Notes: generated by a model from the sequence alone, not told the origin. A stretch of DNA of 64,000 bases from CAZWSX01 sp964636985 (GCA_964636985.1 CAZWSX010000007.1:124001-188000); one strand, 5' to 3'; positions 52,203 through 62,200 are shown, numbered from the stretch's first letter. Numbers and translations are program-made.

Positions 52203-53615
52203 TTAGACGTCATAGTACAGACAGAACTCGTACGGATGCGGCCGCAAACGCATCGGGTCCACCTCGCGGCTGCGTTTGTAGTCGGCCCAGGCGTGCAACA
52301 GGTCGTACGTGAAGACATCGCCCCGCAGTAGGAACTCGTGATCTTTCTCGAGCGCTCGCAGCGATTCTTCGAGCGAGCCGGGCGTTTTGGGGACATTCGC
52401 CGAAACTTCCGGCGGCAGGTCGTAGATGTCCTTGTCGAGCGGTTGTCCGGGGCTGAACTTGTTTTGGATGCCGTCGATAGCGGCCATCAAAATCGCCGAG
52501 AAGGCGAGGTACGGATTGCAACTTGGATCGGGGCAGCGGAACTCGATTCGTTTCGCCTTCGGCGCCGGGCTGTACATCGGGATCCGAATCGCCGCCGAGC
52601 GATTGCGCTGCGAGTACGCCAAATGAACCGGCGCTTCGTAGCCGGGCGTCAATCGCTTGTAGCTGTTGGTCGTCGGATTGGTGAAGGCGAGCAGCGCCGG
52701 CGCGTGTCGCAAGATGCCGCCGATGGCCCACAGGCCGATATCACTCAGCCCCGCGTAGCCGCTACCGGCGAAGAGGGGCTCGCCGTGCCGCCAGAGCGAG
52801 AAATGCGTGTGCATTCCGGAGCCGTTGTCGCCAAAGACGGGTTTGGGCATGAACGTGACGGTCTTGTTGTGCCGCCGCGCGACGTTTTTCACGATCGACT
52901 TATACATCATCAGCATGTCGGCCATCCGCACCAGCGACGCATAGCGCATGTCGATCTCGCATTGCCCGGCCGCGGCGACTTCGTGATGCTGCGCCTCGAC
53001 GTCGATGCCACAGTCGATCAGCGTTTGCATCATCTCGGTGCGGAGGTCCATCAACTGGTCGGCCGGCGGGACCGGAAAGTAGCCCTCTTTGCTGCGCAGT
53101 TTATGTCCGAGGTTGGGAGCTTCGTTTCGCCCGCGGTTCCACTGGGCCTCGGCGCTATCGACGTGGTAATAGCCCTCGCGCTCGTTCTGGTCGAAGCGGA
53201 CGTCGTCGAAGACGAAGAACTCCGCCTCGGGACCGATAAAGCATTCGTCGGCGATGCCCGTGCCGATCAGGTAGGTGGCCGCCTTTTTGGCGATGTTGCG
53301 CGGGTCGCGGCCGTAGTCCTCGCGCGTCACCGGATCTTGCACGGTGCAAATCAGAACCAGCGTCGGGACTTTGGTGAACGGGTCGAGGTAGGCCGTCTCG
53401 GGTTGCGGTAACAAGAGCATGTCGCTCTCGTGAATGGCCTGCCAGCCGCGGATGCTCGATCCGTCGAAGCCGACGCCATCCTCGAAAACTTCTTCGTTCA
53501 GCTTTCCGACGGGAATCGTCAGGTGCTGCCAGGTTCCGGGCAAATCAGCGAACCGTAAGTCGACGGCGCCGACTTCTTTTTCGCGGCACAAGGCAAGGAT
53601 TTCGCGAGGAGTCAT
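52203..53615 (-). CDS. glnA: Type I glutamine synthetase
   Basis: GlnA makes glutamine from glutamate, ammonia and ATP. The 470-residue protein has the metal and ATP sites in GPEAEFFVFD, KPVFGDNGSGMHTHFSL, NRSAAIRIP and the FRCPDPSCNPYLAFSA region. Tyr398 in DKDIYDLPPE corresponds to the adenylylated Tyr397 of E. coli, so it can be controlled by the nearby glnE. The ATG at 53615 gives the canonical start MTPREILALC; no clear ribosome site precedes it. It is downstream of the type III enzyme and separated from it by a terminator. Confidence 0.96.
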   Translation of the reverse strand: MTPREILALCREKEVGAVDLRFADLPGTWQHLTIPVGKLNEEVFEDGVGFDGSSIRGWQAIHESDMLLLPQPETAYLDPFTKVPTLVLICTVQDPVTREDYGRDPRNIAKKAATYLIGTGIADECFIGPEAEFFVFDDVRFDQNEREGYYHVDSAEAQWNRGRNEAPNLGHKLRSKEGYFPVPPADQLMDLRTEMMQTLIDCGIDVEAQHHEVAAAGQCEIDMRYASLVRMADMLMMYKSIVKNVARRHNKTVTFMPKPVFGDNGSGMHTHFSLWRHGEPLFAGSGYAGLSDIGLWAIGGILRHAPALLAFTNPTTNSYKRLTPGYEAPVHLAYSQRNRSAAIRIPMYSPAPKAKRIEFRCPDPSCNPYLAFSAILMAAIDGIQNKFSPGQPLDKDIYDLPPEVSANVPKTPGSLEESLRALEKDHEFLLRGDVFTYDLLHAWADYKRSREVDPMRLRPHPYEFCLYYDV

Positions 53616-53655
53616 GAGAGGAGTAGGTTGGATCGAGCTTGGAGAGTTCAGGCTA

Positions 53656-53692
53656 CAAAAAGGCCCCGTCGGCAACATGTGACGACGGGGCC
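53656..53692 (-). terminator. Rho-independent terminator of glnN
   Basis: The 9-bp stem GGCCCCGTC with GACGGGGCC (53662-53670 and 53684-53692) is followed on the minus strand by a T-run (53661-53656). It lies between the two glutamine synthetase genes, so they are separate units. Confidence 0.85.
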
Positions 53693-53724
53693 AATCAGTT
53701 TATCGCAATCGGACCTTCCCTGGT

Positions 53725-55905
53725 CTATTTGATAAACAGCATTTCTTGGTACGTCGGCAGCGGCCACAGGTTGTCGGCGACAACGCCTTCCAACTTGTCG
53801 ACGACCTTGCGGACTTCGAGCATGGCCGGAAGAATCGCGTTGCAGCATTGCTTGGCTTCGGCAACGAGCCCATCGCTGTGGTGAGCGAGAGTCTTTTCCA
53901 AAGCAGTGATTGCCGACTTGAGTGAGCTGATCAGGCCTGCAGCTTCTTCGGCGGGGCCGAGGTCGGGCGACAGACCAGCGGCTTTCACCGAAGCGGCGGT
54001 CGAGGCGACTTCGCCCAGGTGCCGTAGCGAAGCGGGCAGGATCATCGTCTTGGCAATTTCGTGCGTCAACCTGGCTTCGGTCAACACGGTTTTCACGTAT
54101 TGCTCGAAGTAGATGTCGTGACGGCTTTCGACTTCGCGATTGCTCAGCACTTCGTACTTTGCAAAGAGGTCCTTCACGTCCTGGTCGAGCAACGTCGGCA
54201 GGGCATCGATGGTGGTCTTCAAGTTCGGCAAGCCACGCTTGGCGGCTTCTTGGTGCCATTCTTCCGAGTAGCCATTGCCGTTGAAGATCACCGCGCCATG
54301 CTTGGCCATGATGTCTTGCAGCAGCGTTTGGACAGCACCAGGCAACTTGTTGGTGTCGCCACCGGTCGCCTTTTCGAGCTCGCCCGCGATGTAGTCGAGC
54401 GACTCGGCCACGATCGTGTTGAGGGCCACCAAACCACCAGCGATCGAGGCGCTCGAACCGACAGCGCGGTACTCGAACTTGTTGCCGGTGAAGGCAAACG
54501 GGCTCGTGCGGTTACGGTCGCCAGCATCTTTGGGAAGCGGCGGCAGGGTATCGACACCCACGGTGAGCGTGCCACCTTTCTTCGAGGTCTTAGCGCCGCC
54601 GGCCTTGATTTGCTCGAACACGTCGGCGAGTTGGTCGCCGAGGAAGATCGAGATGATGGCGGGAGGAGCTTCGTTGGCGCCCAAGCGATGGTCGTTGCTG
54701 GCCGACGCGACGACGGCACGCAGCAAACGCGAGTACTTGTGGACCGCGCGAATCACCGCACCGCAGAACACGAGGAACTGCATGTTGTCGTGGGGGTTGT
54801 CGCCTGGCTCGAGCAGGTTGCCTTGCGTGCTGTTCCCCAGCGACCAGTTCAAGTGCTTGCCCGAACCGTTGATGCCGGCGAACGGCTTTTCGTGCAGCAA
54901 GCATTCCATGCCGTACTTTTGCGCCACCTTGCGGAGCGTCAGCATGATTTGTTGCTGATGGTCGGCCGCGATGTTGGCGTTTTCGTAGACCGGTGCGATT
55001 TCATATTGAGCCGGTGCCACTTCGTTGTGACGGGTCTTTACCGGAATCCCCAGCTTGTACATTTCGTTTTCGGCTTCGAACATGCAAGCCAGTACGCGAT
55101 CGGGGATGGCGCCGAAGTATTGGTCTTCGAACTGTTGACCCTTGGCCGGTTCTGCTCCGAACAGCGTGCGTCCCGCGTTGAGCAGGTCAGGACGTGCGAA
55201 AAAGAAGTTTCGGTCGATCAGGAAGTACTCTTGTTCCGGACCGGCGGTCGAAACGACCATCGCAGGATTCGTGTGGCCGAACAACTTAAGCACGCGTTGG
55301 GCTTGCTTGTTGAGGGCTTTCATCGAGCGGAGCAGGGGGGTCTTCTTGTCGAGGGCTTCGCCCGTCCACGAGACGAACGCCGTCGGGATGCACAACGTGG
55401 TGCCGTTGGGGTTTTCCAGAATGTAGGCGGGGCTTGTTACGTCCCAGGCCGTGTAACCGCGGGCTTCGAACGTGGCGCGGATGCCGCCCGAGGGGAAGCT
55501 CGACGCGTCTGGTTCGCCTTGCACGAGCTGCTTCCCTGCAAACTCTGCAATGGCTCCCCCATCGCTATCGGGATTGACGAACGAGTCGTGCTTTTCAGCG
55601 GTCAAACCGGTGAGCGGATAAAAGACGTGAGCGTAGTGCGTGGCACCTTTTTCGATGGCCCAATCTTTCAGTGCCGAGGCGACGATGTCGGCAACCGAGG
55701 GGTCGAGCTTCTCGCCTGTTTCGATCGTGCGTTTGAGCGACTTGAAGACGGGCTTTGGCAGACGCTTTCGCATTTCGGCGATGCCGAAGACGTTCCCGCC
55801 GAAGACAACGTGCGGCGCTTTCGAGGCGAAATCTTGCAAGCCATATTCGGGGTTGTAGTTGATGACGGCCGAAATGGCCTGTTGTCGTGCGTTGCTAACG
55901 GTCAC
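53725..55905 (-). CDS. glnN: Type III glutamine synthetase
   Basis: The 726-residue protein is of GSIII length and lacks the type I adenylylation Tyr context. GSIII landmarks include FGGNVFGIAEMRKRLPKPVF, SFPSGGIRATFEARGYTAWD, the metal/ATP residues in AGPEQEYFLID, RHNEVAPAQYEIAP, AGINGSGKHLNWSLG and the long helical C-terminus with HDIYFEQYVKTVL. The GTG start has AGGAG nine bases upstream. It is not a GlnE substrate by family knowledge. It is downstream of pepF with a 506-base gap and ends in a strong terminator. Confidence 0.96.
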   Translation of the reverse strand: MTVSNARQQAISAVINYNPEYGLQDFASKAPHVVFGGNVFGIAEMRKRLPKPVFKSLKRTIETGEKLDPSVADIVASALKDWAIEKGATHYAHVFYPLTGLTAEKHDSFVNPDSDGGAIAEFAGKQLVQGEPDASSFPSGGIRATFEARGYTAWDVTSPAYILENPNGTTLCIPTAFVSWTGEALDKKTPLLRSMKALNKQAQRVLKLFGHTNPAMVVSTAGPEQEYFLIDRNFFFARPDLLNAGRTLFGAEPAKGQQFEDQYFGAIPDRVLACMFEAENEMYKLGIPVKTRHNEVAPAQYEIAPVYENANIAADHQQQIMLTLRKVAQKYGMECLLHEKPFAGINGSGKHLNWSLGNSTQGNLLEPGDNPHDNMQFLVFCGAVIRAVHKYSRLLRAVVASASNDHRLGANEAPPAIISIFLGDQLADVFEQIKAGGAKTSKKGGTLTVGVDTLPPLPKDAGDRNRTSPFAFTGNKFEYRAVGSSASIAGGLVALNTIVAESLDYIAGELEKATGGDTNKLPGAVQTLLQDIMAKHGAVIFNGNGYSEEWHQEAAKRGLPNLKTTIDALPTLLDQDVKDLFAKYEVLSNREVESRHDIYFEQYVKTVLTEARLTHEIAKTMILPASLRHLGEVASTAASVKAAGLSPDLGPAEEAAGLISSLKSAITALEKTLAHHSDGLVAEAKQCCNAILPAMLEVRKVVDKLEGVVADNLWPLPTYQEMLFIK

Positions 55906-56411
55906 TGCGAAGTGCTCCTGGACAAGGAAATGAGAGGCTGAAAATCGCGTTGCGGCATCCGGTTCGGAGTGGCGTCCCGTCGGGACGAGTCCAGTTCAGA
56001 ACGTGTTTTGATCGAAACCGCGTCTAAAAAGCACGCCGCGTGCCAACTATGCAAAGAATCTCGCCAGACAATCGCGCTTAGCGACCTAATTCTTTGCGGA
56101 ACCGTGACTTACGAAAATTGACCTCAAAAGTCGCCAACAGCAGATGCTTGCATCACATGCCAAGGCCTTTTGCATGGGGTGCCTGCTTTATTAGCAAGGG
56201 AATTCAACGCGTCCTTGCGAAGATGCGGCTACCATACACAACTAAATCAATCTTGCCTACTACCAAAACGCCAAGAAGGGGGAAATTTTCCCCTCTGAGA
56301 GGCTGTTTTCTGAGGCGAGTGTGAATCTAACACCCGCCGTCAGTTTTTGCCATTATTACGGCTCCGGATTCTGCGGCCATTTGTTTTTCGGCAATGTGAT
56401 GCCACAGGGCC
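55906..56411. other. 506-base region upstream of glnN
   Basis: This holds the glnN promoter and the 3' end of pepF. Two symmetric elements are visible: a 7-bp inverted repeat GGGGAAA-T-TTTCCCC (56280-56294) and a 9-bp stem with a G-U pair on the minus strand (56314-56338, GGCGAGTGT with ACACCCGCC). The latter lies 73 bases past pepF and may end its transcript. The region is AT-rich near 56160-56290. Small open frames are not convincing. Confidence 0.4.
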
Positions 56412-58217
56412 TTAAACCAGTTTGTCGAGTTGGTCCGTCAGTTCGCTGAATCGCTTCATCGCTGTCTCCACGGCGGCGGGCTGTTCCATATCGACGCCCG
56501 CATCGCGAAGGAGATCGAGTGGCCACTTCGAACAGCCTCCTTCGAGGAACGAGACGTAAGCCTTGAGATCGGCAGGGCCGCCTTTCAGAACCTTGCGGCT
56601 GAGGGCAATCGCCGCGGATAGCCCCGTCGCGTATTTGTAGACGTAGAACGCCCGATAGAAGTGGGGAATCCGCAGACATTCGAGCTGGAGTGGCTCGTCG
56701 ATCACGAACTGCGGCCCGAAGTAGTCGCGCAACAACTTGCCGTAGATCTCCTTGAACGCTTTGACGGTCATCGGCTCGCCCGACTCGACGGCGGCGTGCG
56801 AGATTTTCTCGAACTCTGCGAACATCGTCTGCCGGACAATCGTGGCGCGGATGCTGTCGATCTCTTTATTGATCAGGTAGGCCTTCTCGCGCGGATCGGT
56901 GGCCCGCTCCATCAGATGTTCACTGAGAAGTTGCTCGTTGAAGGTACTGGCGACTTCAGCCACGAAGATGACGTAGTTGTAGTACTCGAACGACTGCTTG
57001 CGTTTGCTGTGCCACGAGTGCATCGAGTGGCCGGCCTCGTGCGTGAGCGTGAAGACGTCGTCGAAAACCTCAGATTTAAAATTCATCATGATGTAGGGAG
57101 GGCCATCGAAACCGCCGCTGCTGAACGCGCCGCTTTGCTTTCCCTTATTGGGGTAGCGGTCGCACCAGCGCGCTCGCCCCAAGCCGTCGGCCAGAACTTC
57201 GCAGTACTCGGTCCCCAGCGGTTTGAGCGATTCCAGGACGACTTGCGAGGCTTGTTCCCAGGTGTGGTGCTTCTTGAGGTCCGACAGAATCGGCACGTAC
57301 GTGTCGTAGTGATGGATCTCGTCGAGCTTCATTTTGCGGCGACGGATCTCGTAGAACTTATGCACCGCCGGCAAATGGGCACGGACCGTGGCGATGAGAT
57401 TGTCGTAGACCGAAACAGGAACGTTGTCGGCGAAGAGAGCGGATTCGAGTGCCGACGGATAGTTTCGGGCTCGGGAAAAGTAAACGTCGTTCTGCAGCGA
57501 GCCATTGAGCGTTGCAGCAATTGTGTTTTCGTGGGCGGCGAACTCGTCGTAGAACTGGTGAAAGGCAGTGCGGCGGACGCTTTGCTTCGGCGAGATCAAA
57601 AGCTGCATGAACGTCGATTGCGATAGTTCGACTTGCTGGCCGTGTTCGTTCTCGACGTGGCCGAACTTCATGTCGGCGTCGGTCAGTTGCCGGAACGCTT
57701 TGCTGGCGGTTTGAGCCATTTCGCCTTGCATGGCGAGCAACTTCTCTTCGCCGGTGGTGAGCGTGTGCGGCCGGTAACGGATGATGCGGTCGAGTAACAA
57801 CCGATAGTGGGCCAGGGCTGGCGACGCCAACATCTTCTTCATCGGGTCGTCGGAGATCGCCAATAGCTCTGGGCGAAACCAACTGTTGGCTTGTGCTGCG
57901 CGCGTCGCCAGATTGATGAACCGCCCCTGCCGGCGTTGGCCTTCGCTGTCGGCCTGGTCTTGTGTCTGTTTCAGAAAGGCGTAGTTCCCAAGCCGTTCCA
58001 GCGCGCGATCGATCTCCGCATCGAGTTTGAGAAACGACGCGATCGTCTCTGCCCCTTCTGCCAGGCGGCCGCGGAAGGCATCAAAGCCCGACAGTTTTCC
58101 TTCGATAGCAGTGAAGGCGGCCTCCCAAGCGGTGTCGTCGGAATAGAGAGGGTTCAAGTCCCAGGTGTCGGATTCGGGGACGGTCTTACGCTCGGGCAAG
58201 CTGACAACGGTGCTCAT
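56412..58217 (-). CDS. pepF: Oligoendopeptidase F
   Basis: PepF is a cytoplasmic M3 zinc metallopeptidase cutting short peptides. The 601-residue protein has the zinc motif LTHEAGHSMHSWHS (H393-E-x-x-H397) and the downstream Glu in FVAEVASTFNEQLL. N-terminal features such as TWDLNPLYSDDTAWE and the helical PepF_N region are complete, and SGAFSSGGFDGPPYIMMNF is typical of the family. Length is normal. It is divergent from the MscS gene. Confidence 0.95.
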   Translation of the reverse strand: MSTVVSLPERKTVPESDTWDLNPLYSDDTAWEAAFTAIEGKLSGFDAFRGRLAEGAETIASFLKLDAEIDRALERLGNYAFLKQTQDQADSEGQRRQGRFINLATRAAQANSWFRPELLAISDDPMKKMLASPALAHYRLLLDRIIRYRPHTLTTGEEKLLAMQGEMAQTASKAFRQLTDADMKFGHVENEHGQQVELSQSTFMQLLISPKQSVRRTAFHQFYDEFAAHENTIAATLNGSLQNDVYFSRARNYPSALESALFADNVPVSVYDNLIATVRAHLPAVHKFYEIRRRKMKLDEIHHYDTYVPILSDLKKHHTWEQASQVVLESLKPLGTEYCEVLADGLGRARWCDRYPNKGKQSGAFSSGGFDGPPYIMMNFKSEVFDDVFTLTHEAGHSMHSWHSKRKQSFEYYNYVIFVAEVASTFNEQLLSEHLMERATDPREKAYLINKEIDSIRATIVRQTMFAEFEKISHAAVESGEPMTVKAFKEIYGKLLRDYFGPQFVIDEPLQLECLRIPHFYRAFYVYKYATGLSAAIALSRKVLKGGPADLKAYVSFLEGGCSKWPLDLLRDAGVDMEQPAAVETAMKRFSELTDQLDKLV

Positions 58218-58391
58218 GGTGTCGAGTTCTAAGATGAGGATTGGAACGAGAGACGATCGACTGGTGATTATAGAGGGCCGAAATCGTCTGCGGAGAGCCG
58301 AGCTAGCACTGGCGGTGGAGGGTTCGACATTGACCCTGAATCACGCGTGTTGTACTTACCCACCAGAAGCATTCTGGTGGGGAGACATGAT

Positions 58392-59210
58392 ATGGCGGAT
58401 GTGGATTCAACATTGAGCGCCGCGGCGGACGCAGCGACTAGCGCGGCCGATAGTGCGGATACTCCGGCAGTCGTCGCGGTTGAGCAGGAAATCAGCGAGT
58501 TTTGGTCGCAGGTTCGCGCTGCGTTCGAACAAGCGATCTTCGAGTTGTTGAAAGGATTCATGCCCGACTGGAAGATGTTGCCGACGGCAATTGCCGTTTT
58601 GATTTTGAGCTGGGTCGCGTCGATTATCGCCAGCTACGCGATCGCTCGGTTTTGCAAACATCGCTTGGTGGACGAGACGCTGGCCAAGTTCTTATGCCGC
58701 ACCACTAAATATTGCATCATCGGCTTTGGCATCATCGCCGCGATGCAGGCGATGAACGTGCCGATAGGCACGCTCGTCGGGGCGATCGGGCTCTCCGGTT
58801 TGGTGCTCGGTATCGCGATGAAGGAAGTGGTCTCGAACGCCGTCTCGGGCGTGATGCTCCTTTTGTTCCGTCCGTTTCGTCATCGCGATCACATCAAAGT
58901 GGGCGATTTCGCGGGGGAAGTGGTCGACATCGACATGCGTTACACGCATCTCGACGCGGGCGAGACGATCGTCTTCGTCCCCAACGCGATGATGTTCTCG
59001 CTGGCCGTGACTGTGAAGGCGCGACCGAAGCCGGAGCCTTCGCCCACCAAGGGCAAGCTGGGGATTACCGAGACCATCAGCAAGGCGCTGGCCGCCGGAA
59101 AACTGCGAATCGATCAGGCGGTTCAAAGGACACCCCCGTCACCCGTCAAAGCGATGCAACCCGTTCGTGCTCGAGCCCTCAGTGCCCTGCAATCGGACGA
59201 CGACGAATAG
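58392..59210 (+). CDS. Small mechanosensitive channel, MscS family
   Basis: The 272-residue protein begins with an Ala/Asp/Ser-rich stretch, then two helices, and the MscS pore helix region VGAIGLSGLVLGIAMKEVVS, NAVSGVMLLLFRPFRHRDHI, KVGDFAGEVVDIDMRYTHLD and the VFVPNAMMFS end of the beta domain. The C-terminal alpha/beta domain of E. coli MscS is largely missing and replaced by a Lys/Pro-rich tail. The ATG at 58392 has GGGGAG nine bases upstream; the frame is open to 58347. It is followed 27 bases later by the DUF4337 gene. Confidence 0.9.
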   Translation: MADVDSTLSAAADAATSAADSADTPAVVAVEQEISEFWSQVRAAFEQAIFELLKGFMPDWKMLPTAIAVLILSWVASIIASYAIARFCKHRLVDETLAKFLCRTTKYCIIGFGIIAAMQAMNVPIGTLVGAIGLSGLVLGIAMKEVVSNAVSGVMLLLFRPFRHRDHIKVGDFAGEVVDIDMRYTHLDAGETIVFVPNAMMFSLAVTVKARPKPEPSPTKGKLGITETISKALAAGKLRIDQAVQRTPPSPVKAMQPVRARALSALQSDDDE

Positions 59211-59237
59211 GGTCGTACGCGCTCAGGATCGCATGTT

Positions 59238-59882
59238 ATGCCGGACATCGAAGTCCCCAAGCCGGAAGATGTGGCCGAGGCAAAGGCGAGCCGCTTTACC
59301 AAGGTCGTCGCCTTCACCGTGGCTTTGTATGCCGTCGCTTTGGCGATTTGTGCGCTTGGGGGTAACAACACGGGCAAGGACGTGATGCTTAACCAGATGC
59401 AGTCGTCCAACCAGTGGGCTTACTATCAAGCTAAAGCCCAGCGCGAACGGATATACCTGATCGAGAGCCAGTTGCTGGCGCTGCAAATCGAAATCGACGG
59501 CCCTGGCGTCTCGAGCGACACGAAGGAACGAATGGAAAAGACGCTGGCCGAGTTCAAGGCCGAGCACGAACGCTACGGCACCGAAAAGAAGGAAATCGAG
59601 GACGACGCCAAGCGGCTGGAGACCAATCGCGATAACGGACTAACGCGCGATCCGTACTTCGATCTCGGCGAAGTCTTGTTGCAAATTGCCATCGTCGTTG
59701 CCAGTGTCGCCATGCTGTCCAATTCGAAAGCGGCCTACGCGTTCAGCCTGGCGATCGCCATTGTCGGTGTCGTCTTCACCGTGAACGGATATTATTTGTT
59801 CGACCAAGGTAAGATTCTCAAGAGCGCGCCGGTCCAAGAGATCACTTGCATCGTTTACGGTCGGGCATCGCTAGCGTCGTAG
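59238..59882 (+). CDS. DUF4337 membrane protein
   Basis: The 214-residue protein has one helix at about 20-42, the DUF4337 landmark SNQWAYYQAKAQRERIY, a coiled-coil stretch (about 85-135) and two C-terminal helices (EVLLQIAIVVASVAMLSNSK, and YAFSLAIAIVGVVFTVNGYY). It is a family of unknown function seen widely in proteobacteria and planctomycetes. It follows the MscS gene by 27 bases, and the two are likely co-transcribed. Confidence 0.85.
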   Translation: MPDIEVPKPEDVAEAKASRFTKVVAFTVALYAVALAICALGGNNTGKDVMLNQMQSSNQWAYYQAKAQRERIYLIESQLLALQIEIDGPGVSSDTKERMEKTLAEFKAEHERYGTEKKEIEDDAKRLETNRDNGLTRDPYFDLGEVLLQIAIVVASVAMLSNSKAAYAFSLAIAIVGVVFTVNGYYLFDQGKILKSAPVQEITCIVYGRASLAS

Positions 59883-60080
59883 TCCGCTGCTCGAATTTCT
59901 TTTGCCGTTCTGGCTGTTTCTGCCCTCGCCGAATTGCGGTTTTTAGCTTGGAAATCGCATTTTTCCCGTTCTTTCGGTTTGTGACCGGCCTGGTTGAAAG
60001 GTTACGGCCAGTGCCGAGTCTTACCTTATAGGGAGCCACTACTTCACGAAGCTGGAAGAGAAAGCAAGGCTAAGCCAACC

Positions 60081-60683
60081 GTGCCCCAACCACCCGAAAC
60101 GCGCGAGACGCTGATCCGGCGATTGCCGAACGTCGCCGACGTCGAGGCCTGGGACGCCTTTGTCGAAATCTACGAGCCTCTTCTGTTTCGCTTGGCGCGT
60201 GCGAAGGGTCTTCAGCATGCCGACGCACAAGACTTTGTGCAGGAAGTGCTGTCGGCCGTGTCGAAGGCGATTGGCCGCTGGATTGCCGACGAGGACCGTG
60301 GCTCGTTTCGCGCGTGGTTGTTTCGCATCGCGCAGAATATGGCGATCAGTTTTCTCACGCGTCCCAAACACCAGCGACTTGGTGCTGGCGATAGCCGCGT
60401 GGCGAAGCTCTTGGAAGAACAGCCTGCCGGCGCAAACGACTCATCGGAGTTCTTCCTGCACGAGTACCGCCGAGAACTGTTCCGTTGGGCAGCGGAGCGT
60501 GTCCGCGAGCAAGTCGCCCCGCGGCAGTGGCTCGTGTTCTGGCAGACGAGTGTCGAAGAGCGGCCGATTGCCGATGTGGCCCAGGAGTTTGGGATGACGG
60601 TCGGCAGTGTTTACATTGCCCGTAGCCGCGTCACGAAGCGGATTCGACTCATGATTCGCGAGTATGAGGAGCGGACCAAATGA
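60081..60683 (+). CDS. ECF-type RNA polymerase sigma factor
   Basis: The 200-residue protein has sigma-2 (AWDAFVEIYEPLLFRLARAK, then DAQDFVQEVLSAVSKAIGRW) and sigma-4 helix-turn-helix (ADVAQEFGMTVGSVYIARSR) and no other domain. The GTG at 60081 is taken as the start; a TTG at 59994 and in-frame extensions are possible. Its stop overlaps the next gene's start (ATGA), so the sigma factor and the kinase are translated together. This is the planctomycete-type ECF partner of a receptor kinase. The target promoter is unknown. Confidence 0.9.
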   Translation: MPQPPETRETLIRRLPNVADVEAWDAFVEIYEPLLFRLARAKGLQHADAQDFVQEVLSAVSKAIGRWIADEDRGSFRAWLFRIAQNMAISFLTRPKHQRLGAGDSRVAKLLEEQPAGANDSSEFFLHEYRRELFRWAAERVREQVAPRQWLVFWQTSVEERPIADVAQEFGMTVGSVYIARSRVTKRIRLMIREYEERTK

Positions 60684-62170
60684 CGGCGCATGGTGCCCAC
60701 TGTAATGACAATGATCTCTCGGTCTTGCTCGACGGAGCCGAGGACTCAGGCGAATTCCGCAAGGCGGCCAGTCATGTGGAATCGTGTCCGCACTGCCAAC
60801 AACGCCTGACGGAACTCTCGGGCGACGCCAATTTCTGGAAGTCGCAGCGGGCCATGCTGCAACCCATTGATGCGGACCAAAGGGAATCGGGCCAGTACTT
60901 CCGGTACCGGTCGCAGGAGACGATCGAGGCCCGCCGCGGCACGGTCGACGAATCGTCGGTGAAACAATTGCTCGCGGCTCCCTCGCATCCCGAGATGCTC
61001 GGCCGGTTGGGACGCTACGAGATCGAACGCGTTATCGGCACAGGCGGCATGGGGATTGTGCTCAAGGGATTCGACTCCGAGTTGAATCGCCCGGTGGCAA
61101 TCAAGTTGCTTGCTCCGCACCTAGCGAGGATTGGCGCGGCGCGGCAACGCTTTGCCAGAGAAGCCCGCGCCGCGGCGGCGGTGGTTCACGAGCATGTCGT
61201 CCCGATCCACAACGTGGAGTCGGACGATGTGAACCCCTTTTTGGTGATGCAGTTCATCCCTGGCGAATCGCTACAAACGCGCGTCGAGCGGGAAGGGCCT
61301 TTGAGCGTTCGCGAAATCTTGCGGATCGGCATGCAAGCCGCCGCGGGATTAGCGGCCGCCCATGCTCAAGGGTTGGTGCACCGCGACGTGAAGCCCGCGA
61401 ACATCTTGCTGGAACATGGAGTCGAACGCGCGTATCTGACCGATTTTGGCCTGGCCCGTGCCTCGGACGATGCCAGCCTCACTTACACGGGCGCTATTGC
61501 CGGCACGCCCCAGTACATGTCGCCGGAACAGGCCGATGGACAACCGCTGGATCATCGTTCCGATCTGTTCAGTCTGGGTTCGGTGCTCTACTTCATGGCA
61601 ACGGGGCATCCGCCGTTCCGCGCCGGCAGTTCGATGGCGGTGCTGAAACGGACGTGCCACGATCCACATCGTCCCGCGTGCGAGTCGAACCCGGAACTGC
61701 CCGATTCGCTCTCAGCGATCATCGATCGGCTGCTCGAGAAATCGCAACTCAAGCGATTGAATAGCGCGGCGGAACTTCAAAAGCAACTCGCCGACGTCCT
61801 ATCGGACGTGCAACAAGGAAAGTTGGGAAGGCGCCGACGCGGATCGCGCCTGCGCCTGTTGTGGCAGGTCGTTGGCATTGCGATGGTTGCCGCGGCTGGG
61901 GGCTTCGTCGGATGGCGTCTGCGCGAGTGGAGTATGCCAGCCAGTCCGGTGTCGAGGGTTCCTGCGCAAGTCAATAGCACCAGGAAATTCGCGTCACCCT
62001 CGCCGCTTACTCAACTCCATTCGGTGGATCCAACCGCAAAGAGGGACGTGGATGCGGAGTTGGAATGGCTTTCGAAGCAGGTGAATGACCTGCAAGCCGT
62101 CCCTTTTCCGGAACCATTGCAAGACAAGGTTCCAGTGTCAGGTGAACTGCAATCGAGCGATTCTGACTAA
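60680..62170 (+). CDS. Ser/Thr protein kinase with N-terminal ZAS-type zinc motif
   Basis: The 496-residue protein starts with a short domain holding H32-x3-C36-x2-C39 (HVESCPHC), the zinc-binding anti-sigma (ZAS) signature. The kinase domain (about 113-370) is complete: glycine loop GTGGMGIVLKG, Lys142, HRDVKPAN, DFG (255-257) and GTPQYMSPEQ. A membrane helix (about 394-412) and a 70-residue extracytoplasmic tail follow. The N-terminal half would bind the sigma factor and the tail would sense a signal. It is translationally coupled to the ECF gene. This sigma-regulator role is inference from motif and overlap. Confidence 0.88.
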   Translation: MTAHGAHCNDNDLSVLLDGAEDSGEFRKAASHVESCPHCQQRLTELSGDANFWKSQRAMLQPIDADQRESGQYFRYRSQETIEARRGTVDESSVKQLLAAPSHPEMLGRLGRYEIERVIGTGGMGIVLKGFDSELNRPVAIKLLAPHLARIGAARQRFAREARAAAAVVHEHVVPIHNVESDDVNPFLVMQFIPGESLQTRVEREGPLSVREILRIGMQAAAGLAAAHAQGLVHRDVKPANILLEHGVERAYLTDFGLARASDDASLTYTGAIAGTPQYMSPEQADGQPLDHRSDLFSLGSVLYFMATGHPPFRAGSSMAVLKRTCHDPHRPACESNPELPDSLSAIIDRLLEKSQLKRLNSAAELQKQLADVLSDVQQGKLGRRRRGSRLRLLWQVVGIAMVAAAGGFVGWRLREWSMPASPVSRVPAQVNSTRKFASPSPLTQLHSVDPTAKRDVDAELEWLSKQVNDLQAVPFPEPLQDKVPVSGELQSSDSD

Positions 62171-62200
62171 GCAAATCAATATTCTCGAAGGAGGCAAGTG

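Noticed and set aside
56094..56324. 76-codon plus-strand frame upstream of glnN
   Set aside because: It has no ribosome site, no recognised domain, and lies in an AT-rich regulatory-looking region.
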